This document shows, one piece after another, positions 35,446 through 46,439 of a stretch of DNA of 64,000 nt. The first letter of the stretch is position 1; each line of letters starts with the position of its first letter. Origin of the DNA: Tenrec ecaudatus (lineage: Eukaryota; Chordata; Mammalia; Afrosoricida; Tenrecidae); the NCBI RefSeq assembly GCF_050624435.1, contig NC_134537.1, forward strand, positions 122,129,586-122,193,585, written 5' to 3'. The translations under genes and the position numbers were made by a program. The notes under the pieces were generated by a model. That model did no database searches and was not told the DNA's origin. It saw only the letters and a program-made list of their open reading frames with translations.

Positions 35446-36710
35446 TTCTGAAACCAGTTTGAGTTTCTGGCAGCTCCCTGCCTCTGTTGAATTTCATTTA
35501 GGAAAATTTAACATGCATGTGACATTTATGATATTGTCAGCTAATTTCTGCATTTTTTCAGGTCATTTTTTGGGGGAATGGGAACAAATATGGATCTCTT
35601 CCAGATAGCTGGCCAGGTGGCTGTCTTCCCAACCTCCTGGCCTAGGTCAGTGAGTGCTTCCAGGGCTGCATCAGCCTGTTGAAACATTTCAATTGGTGTT
35701 CCGTCAATGTGAGTGCCTTCTTTATAGCTACTGCCTGCAGTGCAGTTTGAACTTCTTTCCTCAGTACCATTGGTTCTTGATTATATATTACATATTAAAT
35801 GCTTGAATGCTGACCAGTTTTTTCGGTTACATTCATTATGTGTATTCCTTCAATCATCTTTTGATGTTTCCTGCTTTATTCAACATTTTGCCTATTGTTT
35901 AGACTAGAGAAACAAATCCAGGGAGACTCAATATGTGTATAAGAGAGAGCTTTATCGGAAAAGTAATTGTATATTAAAAAAACATCCCAGCCTAATCCAG
36001 ATCAAGTCCACAAGTCTGATATGAGCCCCTAGGTCTGATACCAGTCTATAAATTCCTCTTCAGACTCACATAACATATGCAATGATGCTGAATGCAGGAA
36101 GATCACAGACCAGTGAATGTAAAGTATTATTGATCCAGTGGTGGGAGAATCTCAGCACTGGTGTGGGTCTCCAAGTGGCTCCTCTAGCTCCAGAGCTCTT
36201 GCTGCATCAGTGTAACTCCATGTAGCTTGTCAATAAGAATGTCTCACAGGGTGAGTGTGTGTCCCGCCTCCATGGAGAAAGACAGGAATTCCCAGAATCC
36301 TCAGGAGAAGGCCATGCCTTCAAAGAGGCTATGACTTGATTGGCAGGCTAGACTCCACCCCTTAACAAGTTGACAGGAGATTATGTAACTGCCACACCTA
36401 TGGACTCTTTCAATATTGCAACTGGAGGCTTGATTTTTTTCATTTCTTCTAGTGTGAGATATGTTGACTGTGTTTTTTGCTTTTTGGCAAGCTCCAGGTC
36501 TTTGCACATCTCATTTTAATATTTTGCTTTGTGTTCTCAAGCTACTCTTTGGAATGTTCTGCTCAGCTTTTACTTCATCATTTTTTCCATTTCCTTTAGT
36601 TGTCCTACAATCAAAAACAAGTATGAGTCTCTTCTGATATCCATGATGATCTTTTCTTTCATTCTTTCTTGTTGTGGGAAGAAGCACCTTAATCATCAAG
36701 GTGACAGTAC
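35446..36710 (-). mobile_element. RTE-clade LINE, antisense, split by an LTR
   Basis: From 'aaaccagtttgagtttctgg' through 'aatatggatctcttccag', 'ttgaaacatttcaattggtg' and 'ttggttcttgattatatatt' up to the LTR at 35896. It resumes at 36402 with 'actctttcaatattgcaact' and 'gttctcaagctactctttgg'. This continuity proves the LTR came later. 36728-36826 is a further short antisense RTE piece from a more 3' region. Confidence 0.85.
35896..36396 (-). mobile_element. ERVL-like solo LTR with exact 5-bp duplication
   Basis: A 501-bp LTR on the minus strand. On the plus strand it runs from 'tgtttagactagagaaacaa' to 'ttatgtaactgccaca'. Flanking bases cctat at 35891-35895 and 36397-36401 are an exact 5-bp duplication, as expected for ERVL integration. 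It sits in an RTE copy. No coding potential. Confidence 0.88.
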
Positions 36711-36829
36711 CTGACTATTAAATTTATAAGAGTCATTTTCAGCAGATTTACCTAGTACAATATGCTGCTTGATTTTTTTTACTATCTCCTAGTATATTGA
36801 TTGTTGATCCAAGTGAAATATAATAGCAA

Positions 36830-37375
36830 AAGATTCTACTTACATTTCAGTACAAATTAATCCAAAAGTTTACTTCTACCATGCAAAATTAAATAGAATA
36901 AAGCTCACTTTAAAGACAGAGATTTAAAGTCTATGACTCTTTGAAAATGCACATCCCTCCCCCCCCTCCCCCCCCTCCCCCCGGGAATCCCAGCACTCTG
37001 TATCTCCCTTATAGTCAAGCGACTTAACTGTGAAAGGTTTTGTGGCTTTCATGCAATCTGAACTCAATACAATACAAGCTAATTATTCTGACTAGAATCT
37101 ATTAAATTAGAAGAGATTGTTTGCATTTTCTGCTTTTTTCTGCCTTCTTTTTCATTGTTAAAGAGATTCTTAGGAAGGCCAGCCACTGCTGTTAGAAGTA
37201 TCTGGTTCCTTTTTTCCAGGTCAGTGTTGGCACACACTAGTGGCTGTCTCTGAGGGGTTTTAAAATATAGATGCAGGGTATTACCTAAGTAAATATTCAT
37301 TTCAATCTGAAAAGCCCTATTTCTTCTAGAAGTGATTAATAAATTTTCCTCTAACTAATGTTAATGTCTATTTAA
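36830..37375. other. unrecognised, with a C-rich tract
   Basis: 36955-36983 is a C-rich run with CCCTCCCC units. Otherwise no feature. Confidence 0.45.
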
Positions 37376-37377
37376 AG

Positions 37378-37500
37378 ATTTTTAAAGAGAATTTTATTGG
37401 CACATAATTCACATATCATACAATTCAATGGTTCAGTCACATCAAGAAGAGTTGTACAATTATTACCATGACCAGTCTTAGAATATTTCATGCTCTCTGG
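37378..37500 (-). mobile_element. old L1 3' end, antisense
   Basis: 'ttttattggcacataattca', 'caattcaatggttcagtcac', 'gagttgtacaattattacca'. Same old type as at 33040. Confidence 0.6.
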
Positions 37501-38563
37501 TACGACTTGTTATTACGGGATCAACAGAATAAATTCTAAGTAAACACCTGAGTCACAGACTGTAAGGTCAGATCAAACTGCAAATGGCTTAGATATCATC
37601 TCCTACTTTGAAGCTCAACATGTTAGCTTAAATAATGATGCAGCCAAAGCCCTTGCTGGTAAAGAAATTATTATTTCCTTTCTGAAGGATTAGTTTTCTT
37701 TTAAATGTTAGATACAATCTCAATTTAGCGCTGAACCAAATTCTTAACTCCTTCCACATACGTAAAAGCCTTAAAGCACAATTAGGTCATACTTTTCCCC
37801 CACATGCTTAGTTTATCCCTTTTTGGATATTTTCTTTGATGCATGCGTATGTATTGAGGGTGTGGACTACACAGAAAGGGAAGCTGTCTGCTTTTCTGAG
37901 TGGAGAATCTTTGAGGCAACTGTAAAATTGTTTAACTCAAAGACAGATAGCCACATTGAAGACTCAACTCCAGAGCAGGGTGTCAGACAAGAGAGCAACA
38001 GCTAAGACTGAGCAGATTGCGTGTTGGTGGGAGGTGAAGCTCACAAACCACTACTTAATGGAACAATAAAACATTGCCACTCAGTAGGATATGAAACAGA
38101 TTATGTCAATGGCTTATACTGTTTCTGCATCTGCTTTTTGGGCAATGAGACTGTCACTTTCTACTTTATGCTTTGACAGTTAATTAAACTGAATGCTGCT
38201 CTAATATTTACATCATACAAAGAATATTGCAATGAGTTCCGAGGATGAGGGTCCCCCAAACTGTCCTGTAGTTGAATAGTACATTAACTCCAAGCTTACA
38301 AATTGCAATGGATGTGGGGTGAGCCTTGCTGTATAAATCATCATTTTCTCCCTTCCCCTTCCCTTCCTGGAATTCATAAAAGAAAATTTTCATTTTGAGC
38401 AAAAGTCAGAGATAGTTGTAATCACTATCATCCAAAATGCATGCAAGGGTTGACAAACACAGCTGAGATACAGCAGAAGTACACATGCAAAACGGAAGGG
38501 TAAAAGCATGAAGAGTGGCAGGTGGACAAGGAGGTAGCTAGTCTTAGGAGTTATCAGACACAT
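37500..38563. other. unrecognised sequence
   Basis: No gene or repeat recognised on either strand. Open frames stay below 65 codons and show no motif. Confidence 0.45.
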
Positions 38564-38569
38564 GCCCTC

Positions 38570-39080
38570 TGTGATAGTTACATAATCTGGTGTCCACTTG
38601 AGACTATTAAGAGTAAAGGGGTGGAGTTTAGCCTGTCAATCATGTTGCAGTTTTATGACCTCATTTGGAAGCACTGCAGACATAAATAGCTCACAGGAGG
38701 TCAGACACATTCTCTCTGCTTCGTTTTCCTGTTGACAAGCCACATGAAGCTATGCTGATGGAGCCAGAGTCCTGGAGCTAGAAGAGCCATGTGAAGACCC
38801 ACAGCAGTGCTGAGATGCTTCCATCACCATTGGATCCACAAGACTATCCACCCACTGGCCTGTGATCTTCCTGCATTCGGCGTCATTGCACGTGTTGCAT
38901 GGGTCTGAACATGAATTTATAGACAGTATCAGACATATGGGCTCATATCAGGTTTATGGACTTGATCTGGATTAGGCTGGGATGTTTTCTCAATATACAA
39001 TTGCCCTTTTATAGAAAGCTCTTTCTTATACATATGTGCATGTTATGATTTTGTTTCTCTAGTTAACGCAGACTAACACA
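38570..39080 (+). mobile_element. ERVL-like solo LTR with exact 5-bp duplication
   Basis: A 511-bp LTR, TG...CA, from 'tgtgatagttacataatctg' to 'gttaacgcagactaacaca'. The 5-bp duplication ccctc lies at 38565-38569 and 39081-39085. Homologous in the opposite orientation to 35896-36396 and 14589-15090, and in the same orientation to 17556-18098. Confidence 0.9.
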
Positions 39081-39085
39081 CCCTC

Positions 39086-39885
39086 TTTGGAAGTAGTTGG
39101 TTCATACTTCAGTTCGCCATCTGATTCCTTTTTTGTAACGATAGGTGGAGATATGGGAGGGGACAGAGATGGAAACAGAAGCCTTCCTAAACCCAGCTGT
39201 ATCGAAGCGTTAGCGAAAGTAGCTATAAACATACGATCTGCCCTAACTGGCTGTATGGACAAGAAGCTGTCTGTCAATATGGCAGTAAAGAAGCAAGGGA
39301 TCTTTGATGTTAAAAGTCATGAAAGTAGATTGGTCTCTCCCATACATAGACCATTTCTACACAATCCAATTCACACCATGACTTAAAAAAACAAACAAGG
39401 AAATACAAAATGAGCAACAATGGACAGGGACAGCATTGATACATGGGACTATACAACAACAATTATTGAGGATGGGGGGAGCAGCAAAACATCAATAACA
39501 AATAATACCAGAGAAATTTACTGCAGTATAGATTAAAAGAATGATCAAATATGTCTTCATGATTTTAAACATCTCAAGTTTCATGGAGGACCACAAACAA
39601 AAAATACATGATTCTAAGGTGATGATGGTTAACAGTGATAAAATAAGTGTTTACAAACTCAGGGAGTTATATTAAAGTATACACACACACACACACGAAA
39701 TTAAAAGTAAGACAAAGGAGGATAGAAACTGAAGACAGTGTTAGTGGGGAAAAGGAAAGAACAGAAAAGTGACTTAAATTGAATGGTGAAAAAAAAACCA
39801 AAAGGATTGGGGAGGAACGTTATATACAGAAAACATACTAAGAAATAGAATTCTAAAGAAAATTTAAAGCAGTAGAAGAAAATAG
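39086..39885. other. unrecognised sequence
   Basis: A 99-codon plus-strand frame at 39087-39386 has no recognised domain and a competing antisense frame. An (AC)8 run lies at about 39680. Possibly an old, unassigned repeat. Confidence 0.35.
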
Positions 39886-39889
39886 TTGC

Positions 39890-40005
39890 TCCACAGGGAT
39901 TCTGAGACTAAATCTTTATGGGCGCATCCAGCCTCATCTTCCTCCCAGGGATTTGAACTGGTGACCTTGTATTAGTATCACTGCACTAATACTCAACTAC
40001 TCAAC
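39890..40005 (-). repeat. AfroSINE-type SINE, partial
   Basis: 'cacagggattctgagactaa', 'agggatttgaactggtgacc' and 'gtatcactgcactaatact' mark an antisense SINE fragment. Confidence 0.7.
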
Positions 40006-40022
40006 TCAAGAACACTTCTGAA

Positions 40023-40045
40023 ATACACACACACACACACACACA

Positions 40046-40082
<37 letters not shown>
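40023..40082. repeat. (CA)n microsatellite
   Basis: About 60 bp of CA repeat with one interruption (CACCACAC near 40053), lying between two antisense SINEs. Confidence 0.95.
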
Positions 40083-40083
<1 letters not shown>

Positions 40084-40104
40084 CAGGCTGGTAGCCAGTG
40101 TAAT

Positions 40105-40308
40105 AGCAAACCTACTGCCCTTGACTTGAACCCAGCTTACAGTGACCCCCGGTGGATAGAATGGAACTGCTACTTTGGGTTTGCAACATGGTAAATCATT
40201 ACGGGAGCAGAAAGTCCCATATTTCTGCAGAGGGGCTGGTAGGTTTGAAATGCTTGAATTTCTAGACTTTAGGTCATAAATATCACCCATTATGCCACCA
40301 GATTTCTT
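40105..40308 (-). repeat. AfroSINE-type SINE
   Basis: 'cagcttacagtgacccccgg', 'gatagaatggaactgctact', 'ggtttgaaatgcttgaattt' and 'attatgccaccagat'. Antisense. Confidence 0.8.
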
Positions 40309-40609
40309 TATAGTATGATATATGTATATGAAATAAATATGTGGTGGGGCTTCAAATGGGCAATTTCCAATATTTTTCAATTTCATTTCTACAAACTTTT
40401 AAAAGCTGTTTTGTGTGTATGTATGTGTAACACAGGACGCCTTTCTGTGTTCATTGTTCATAACAGTAACCATACTGAATGGGGCTTATTGTGTGCTACT
40501 GAAATTTTGGAGAAAAAATCCTAAGGATGTTACTGTGTTTTGAAGATAAAGATAAAGGTGCAACAACTTACCTGTGAAGGGTTAGGAAGAGTAAAGGTTG
40601 ACCCTTATT

Positions 40610-41032
40610 TTATATTGCCACTAGTCAACATTGAATAAGGAATACCATAGAAAACTAGATGAATTTGAATTTTGGTGGTGGAGGAAAATGTTGAAAGTAT
40701 CATGGACTGCTAAAAGGACAAACTGATCTGTATCGGAAGAAGTAAGACCAGAGTGCTGCTTAGAGAACAGGATGGCAAAACCTCGTGTTACATATTTTGG
40801 ACATATTGTCAGAGAACCCAGTCCCTGGAAAAGTACATCATGTTTGGCTAAGGGGAGGGGTGTTGAGCAAGAGGAAGGCCCTCGATGCGGTGATGGACTG
40901 ACACAGTGGCTGCAACAACCGGCTCAGGCCAAGAACAATTGTGAGGATGGCACAAGGCGATGCAGTGCTTTGTTCTGTTGTGCCTAGTCTCTCTGTAGGG
41001 AGTAGCCAACTCAGTGGCACCTAACAACCACC
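40610..41032 (+). mobile_element. RTE-clade LINE, 3' end
   Basis: Plus-strand RTE end: 'tatcatggactgctaaaagg', 'tggcaaaacctcgtgttaca', 'gacacagtggctgcaacaac', 'attgtgaggatggcacaa', and the tail 'ctcagtggcacctaacaac'. The homologous 3' end at 46105-46432 shares these landmarks. The translation is broken. Confidence 0.88.
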
Positions 41033-41605
41033 CCCACAGTGTACTCATCACAGTGAAACATTTTCTTAAGCATATAGTCATGTAGGAACTAGTGTTCTCA
41101 TCAGCCTTTTTATTAAAGAGTAAATTTTACTCAACCAGGAGATGATAAAGGAGACCATGGCTAAAGGATCTGCAGTAATCCTTAAATATTTGTGAAAATA
41201 AACCTCCAACAAGTCTGACTTATAAAGCAAAGCCATGAGATAAGTACAACAGGCACGTCTGAAATGAACATGCTGCGAAAGATTTGACCGTGCAAGGATA
41301 CCGAAATGTCTACTCAAACCACAGAACCAGACCTGGTGCCCCTGGGGATTCTGCCTCGTGGCCACCCAGGTGTGACAGAGTAGAACTGCTGCTTCAGAAT
41401 GCCTCATCTGTCGTCTTGTGAAAACTCACCTTAGCCTTCTCCTCTTGCCCTTCCATCCTGCTGCACAGTCTCCTTTGGGTTAAAAGATGAGCACAGACCA
41501 TTTGAATCACTCAGGGGGATGAGCACAGACCATTTGAATCACTCAGGGACTCAGTCTGTCTGCGAGGCATTACAGACCAAGAGACTTGGGAGCACCAGTT
41601 TATTG
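41033..41605. other. unrecognised, with a small tandem duplication
   Basis: A 32-bp block starting 'atgagcacagaccatttgaa' is repeated directly at 41487 and 41519 with almost no differences, so it is recent. 41335-41395 resembles a SINE scrap ('gtgacagagtagaactgctg'). Confidence 0.6.
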
Positions 41606-41609
41606 TCAC

Positions 41610-42535
41610 ATGAGACGACATCTAGACAAGTAACCCTTGTGGTTGGGTGCCATACTGTTGGTTCCAAGTCCCAGCAGCCCTGCGCACAACAGAAAGAAAC
41701 TCTGCCTGTTCCTGAGCCAACTTCACAATCGGTCCCAGCCTTGAGCCCATTGTCCCAACCGTGGTGTCGATCCGTCTTGTCAAAGGTCTTCCTCTTTTTC
41801 ACTGCCCCTCTACCATGCACGATGCCCTTCACCAGGGACAACATGTTCAAAGTATAAAAGATGAAGTCTGGCCATCCTTGCCTTTAAGGAGCATCCTGGC
41901 TGTACTTCTAAGACAGATTGGTTTAGGCTTTTGGCAGTTCATGGTACTTTCGACATTCTTTGCCAGCACCAGGATTCAAATGTATCGATTTTTCTTTGCT
42001 CGTCTTTTTCCGTGTCCCACTTTCACATGTTTTTGAGGCAATGGGAAATACCATGTCTTGGCTCATGTACACGTTAGTCTCCAAAGCAACCTCTTTGGTT
42101 GTCAGCACTTTAGCGGTCCTGGGCAGCAGACTTACCCAATAAAATTAATCCTTTGACCTCGTGACTGCTACCTCCATGAGTATTCATTGTGGAGACAAAT
42201 GAAATGAAATCCTTGACAACTATAATCATTTCTCCATTTATCGTAATTTTGTCTGTTGAGCCCTCATTTCCTGTTACCAAGTCGATGCTGACTCATACCG
42301 ACTCTATAGGGCAGCGTAGAACTGCCTCTGTGAGTTCCCAAGACTGTAACTTTTCATGGGAGTAAAAAGCCCCACCTTTCTCCCAAAGAGCAGCTGGTGG
42401 TTTTGAACTGCTGACTTTGCTGTTAGCAGCCCAACACTTAACCAGTTGGGAGGATCTTTGTTTTTCTTATACTGGGTTGTAATCCAGACTGAAAGCTGAA
42501 GTCTCTGATTTTCATGGACAAGTGCCCCAAGTCCT
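41610..42535 (-). mobile_element. RTE-clade LINE, antisense, split by a SINE
   Basis: Landmarks are 'gcccattgtcccaaccgtgg', 'aaggtcttcctctttttcac', 'tttaaggagcatcctggctg', 'ttggctcatgtacacgttag', 'cagcagacttacccaataaa' and 'gaaatccttgacaactataa'. After the SINE: 'tatactgggttgtaatccag' and 'caagtgccccaagtcc'. Frames are broken. Confidence 0.88.
42265..42447 (-). repeat. AfroSINE-type SINE nested in RTE
   Basis: 'taccaagtcgatgctgactc', 'ctatagggcagcgtagaact', 'cagctggtggttttgaactg' and 'cccaacacttaaccagttgg'. It interrupts the antisense RTE. Confidence 0.9.
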
Positions 42536-42539
42536 TATT

Positions 42540-43800
42540 AATTTAAATGCATGGAAGAGAAGAAAGAAAATGAATAGCATTGAACTATTATGTCTCGACC
42601 CGAAGAACTCAGGCTTGTGAATAGAACGGTGCCTCACTGAATGAGTGCATCCAACACCAGCCTAATACCTAATTTTATCAGAAGCGGCTTAGAGATTCAT
42701 TTAGCAGGTGCTTCGAAAGCTGAAAGGGTCCCACTCTAGCCTCTGTAGTCACCTTTTATGAGCTTCCTACAAGCTCACACACCATATTCCAGTTCTGTTA
42801 GGTGTGTCACCCTTAACGTCTGTTTGCATGACTCATACTGCTCCGTTCCAAAGACCCTCCATACAGTAAAGAGCAAAGTGATGCAAATTACCCGGTAAGT
42901 GAATAATAAACAATAAATAAACACGTTTAAGTAAATTGATCACTATGAAGGTATTTACTACACGTTTTTCAAAATATACTTCATTTAAGTGTACATTTTA
43001 TCAAAGTATTTCATGACTAGCATCATTTCTGAATTCCTGAAATCTCAATACCAAAAGTGATTATATAACTTTTGGAAAGCGTTATCTGCTTTAAACTTTT
43101 ATTTCTACTAATTTTTTATTTTATTTTTTTCTACTAATTTTTAAAGTAATGTTTGCAATGCTCAGTTTATTTTAAGAATGACATACAGATACATATACAT
43201 ATGAATATATATGTTTATATATATGTTTTCCTTTTGGGCACTTTTTGTTAATTATCAATTCATACCAGTGCATATTTTACTGATGGTATCATTCTGTGAT
43301 GTAGTCAGTTAATGTGGCACTTCCAGCCATAACTCCTGTGTGATGCATTATCATCCCAGACTCTGTGCCTGCGGCTATAACCCCATGTTGGAGCGAGTCC
43401 TCTGTTATGCTAATGCACACAGATAGAGTGGAATTAAGTCCTGACCTTAGTAGAGGGTGCAAATGAAGTCACACCCTTTGTTTCCTGGGGAGTCTGGCCT
43501 GCTGAAAGACAATAATCTCCACCAAAGCACTCCTCTAGGTATGAGAGTTGTTTCAGACACAGGGAAAGATCTCAGAAACCACTGGCAGAGGAGTGTGTTT
43601 GAGATCTCCGTGTGAGGCGGCAGAGGCTGAGACCAGAGTCGGCCCACACAGAGTGGCACAGACTGACCAAGAGGTGGAGGCCAGGAAAACCTGAGACAGA
43701 GCAGGGGAGCAGCATGAAGATTATGGGGGGTGAGGGTTAGCAACGGGCAGGCTTCCTGGTCAACAGAGGGGAGGCCAAGATGTGGGGTCCTGGTTTACAA
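42540..43800. other. unrecognised sequence
   Basis: A+T-rich up to 43330, with a TATA-rich stretch at 43190-43230 and a short duplicated 'tttctactaatttt' at 43100-43140. 43440-43790 is G+C-richer and could be LTR or internal sequence related to the LTR that follows, but this is not established. Confidence 0.4.
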
Positions 43801-43913
43801 CTGCCGGCACCAGCACCACGACAGGCCATATAAAACCAAAGTCTGTGGCAGGCTTAAGCTCTTATTTCAGATTCCTGGACACTGAGGTAATTCTGTCAGA
43901 GAAGGCATCACCT

Positions 43914-44278
43914 GTCCCAGACTGACCAGTAGGGAGCAGCGACCACCATCCCCAATTGACCAGTCAAGAGAATACGCGCGGAACTACTCGCCAACCACCG
44001 CTGGACAACGCTGATGCCAGAAGTTTTCTCCAATAAGTTTAAAGAACAGCAACACTGGACTGCCCCCCGTCCCTGGATCCATAAAAGCCCAGGGAACAAA
44101 GAACTCGGGGCTGATTCCCTTCTGGGCGCAAGGTCCCACTGCGCTGGGCAGTGGAGGGAAGGAAGCCCTAGCTCGAGCTAGTCCAAAATTAAGACTCCTT
44201 TTGCCGTGTTTGCATCTCAACTGGTCGTAATTCTTCCGTGCGCCCAAGGTGAGCTCGCGTTCCCTTCCCCAGTCCAAC
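43914..44278 (+). mobile_element. probable retroviral LTR (ERV1-like)
   Basis: 'tgtcccagactgaccagtag' at the left, a TATA-like 'ccataaaagcccagg' at 44078, and a T/C-rich 'attaagactccttttgccgt' with 'gtgcgcccaag' near the end resemble the promoter and R-U5 layout of gammaretrovirus-type LTRs. No target duplication or primer site was confirmed and the exact ends are uncertain. No viral gene is present. Confidence 0.5.
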
Positions 44279-44439
44279 AAAGGGACTATGTGGCTGAGAG
44301 ACTGAGGATTGGGAGACTTGGTTGTTGGCTGAAGAAAGATGTTGCCGTAGACTAATGACTGTATCCTTAATGTTTTCCCATTCTCGCTTGTGATTACCTG
44401 TTAGGTTCCATAATAAGCACTCTCTTTAGTCATGATTGA

Positions 44440-44630
44440 GGGGACCTGCTGGGCTAGGGGCTATGCATTGGGCTGTGATCCGCAGGGTCAGCAGTTAGAA
44501 ACCACCAGCAGCTCAGCAGGAGAAAGACTGGGCTTTTCGCTTGCTCAGAAAGCAGTCATAGTCTTGAAAACCCACAGGGGGTCGCTGTGGGTTAGCATTA
44601 ACTCCACAGCAGAGAGTTTGCTTTTTTAGG
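44440..44630 (+). repeat. AfroSINE-type SINE, relatively well preserved
   Basis: 'gggacctgctgggctagggg' (A-box side), 'gcagttagaaaccaccagca' (B box), 'caggagaaagactgggcttt', 'cccacagggggtcgctgtgg' and 'ttaactccacagcag'. The tRNA-like head and the tail are both present. Confidence 0.88.
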
Positions 44631-44639
44631 TTTTAGTAA

Positions 44640-44967
44640 GTATTTTCAGTAAGTCCTGTGTGCCCATTGTGAGAAAGTATTGAACCCCAAGCAGAAGTAG
44701 AGCGCTGTGGGAGGGTCAGTTCCTGTTAGAATAGGGTACAGGGAGATGGGAGGTCCGGGCATGCCGGCCCTTTGCTTTGTGGCAACAGAGAAGCCAGAGG
44801 TCAGACAATAGTGCCCCTCCATGCCAATTTGCATCCATTCTCAGGTGTGCACTTGCAGATGCGCAATGTTATGTTTTTTTTGGAATGAAGCCAGGGTCAG
44901 TGAGTCTTTATGGGTAGGATGTTGGGCAATGTTTATCTATGATGATATGCTCTCAACGAATTTCATA
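44640..44967. other. unrecognised sequence
   Basis: No feature recognised. Confidence 0.4.
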
Positions 44968-44975
44968 GTCTAGGC

Positions 44976-45200
44976 CAGGCATCCTCAAACTACTGCCTGA
45001 GGGCCACATGCAGCCCGCCAAGGATAATTATCCGGCCCCCTGGGCGTTTTTGCCCTGTTTGATTTTTACTTCAAAATAAGATATGTGCAGTGTTAGGAAT
45101 AGGAATTTGTTCATAGTTTTTTTTTAAAAGTATAGTCCGGCTCTCCAACGGGTTTGAGGGACAGTGAACTGGCCCCTTGTTTAAAGTTTGAGGACCCCTC
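44976..45200. mobile_element. non-autonomous hAT DNA transposon, 225 bp
   Basis: The terminal inverted repeats are 'caggcatcctcaaact' at the left and 'agtttgaggacccct' at the right. Internal text such as 'gagggccacatgcagcccgc' and 'gagggacagtgaactggccc' matches a hAT family I recall from tenrec, bats and bushbaby. Flanks gtctaggc and tcttaggc look like an imperfect 8-bp target duplication. No coding capacity. The exact family name is not certain. Confidence 0.85.
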
Positions 45201-45209
45201 TTAGGCAAT

Positions 45210-46100
45210 CATTACAACTTTGACTTCATGGTTATAACCCTGACTTCATTGTAGACCGACCTAGAGCGTGTTCTTATTCAGCATTTTGTACCATCAGAAG
45301 TTGTTAATTTGAAGTGTTGTTGCTATAGTGTTTTTACACTCGAACACCTGTATTGCTTACAATCCTAATAGTCAAAGGAAATCATAGCATGACAAGTTTT
45401 AATCTAAGAAGAAAGTGGTGAGGAAGTCTCTAGACTATAAATAGAAAGACAGAGATCATTAAGTCTTAGGATAATGGACCTAAAGTAGAGGAAATGGCAT
45501 TCGAGGGGAGACTGCCTCATTCAACTGTTTCAACCATTTCTTAAGTATAAAAATAGGACTGGGAGGCAGCTAGCGGAGAGATGGCCATAAAATATATACT
45601 TCTAAGAAAGAAGAGGCAGGAGGAAATCCATGGATCCATCGAAGTTCAAAAGCAGATTCCTGTGAGTTTCTTATGATTCAAACAAAAGTCTGTAAGCTTT
45701 CTGAAACCCCGAACAATAGCAACAAAGAGAAAGAGTTCTCTGAGGACTTCCGTGCCCTCGAGGGCTGATTTTACTGCTTTAAACACAGACTTGGTTTACA
45801 GAACATACTGAAGAAGCAGGACTTGCTGAAAGAACCAAGAATAGTCTGGACAAAGTAATATAAGATGAAGATTATCTACACAAGTTTCTGTGGGGAAAAT
45901 ATGCCAGAATGGACCTGTATTTACAAAGAGACCTGACTTCTGGCAAACGATACTATTTCTCAGTGCCAGGCAGACCTTATGTCTTCCTGGGAAACTGTAT
46001 GCAGGGTCTTTGGGGGAAAACTGCTGAATTGTGTGAACACACTCCATGCACTCGATGAAAGAGATCAGTGGGAAGCCCATCTGAAGGGCAAGGGAGCTGC
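45210..46100. other. unrecognised sequence
   Basis: A 110-codon minus-strand open frame at 45796-46128 has no recognised domain and runs into an RTE end. No other support. Confidence 0.4.
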
Positions 46101-46104
46101 ATTT

Positions 46105-46432
46105 AGAACTTGATATTGGTGCTGGCAAGGAATATTGGAAATATCATGGACTGCTAAAAGGATAAACTGATCTGTCTTGGAAAAAGTACAGCCACGGTGT
46201 TCCTTACAGGCAAGAATGGCAAGACTTCGTCTTACCTGCTTTGAACATATTGTCAAGAGAGACCAGTCCCTGGGGAAGGACGTCATGCTTGGAAGGTGGA
46301 GCGGCAGTGAATGAGAGGATGGACGGACACAGTGGCTGCAGCAATGCGCTCAGGCACGGGAACAATCGCGAGGATGGCACAGGACCCAGAAACGTTTCCT
46401 TCTGACTCAAAGGCACCCAACAACACCATTGC
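46105..46432 (+). mobile_element. RTE-clade LINE, 3' end
   Basis: 'aatatcatggactgctaaaa', 'aatggcaagacttcgtctta', 'gaccagtccctggggaagga', 'gacacagtggctgcagcaat' and the tail 'aaaggcacccaacaacacc'. Plus strand, homologous to 40610-41032. Confidence 0.88.
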
Positions 46433-46439
46433 CATCTGA

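Noticed and set aside
39087-39386. 99-codon frame as a coding gene
   Set aside because: No recognised domain, a competing antisense frame, and a location directly after an LTR; chance is the simpler explanation.
43440-43800. CpG-island promoter upstream of the LTR
   Set aside because: G+C rises, but CpG dinucleotides are sparse and no gene starts nearby.
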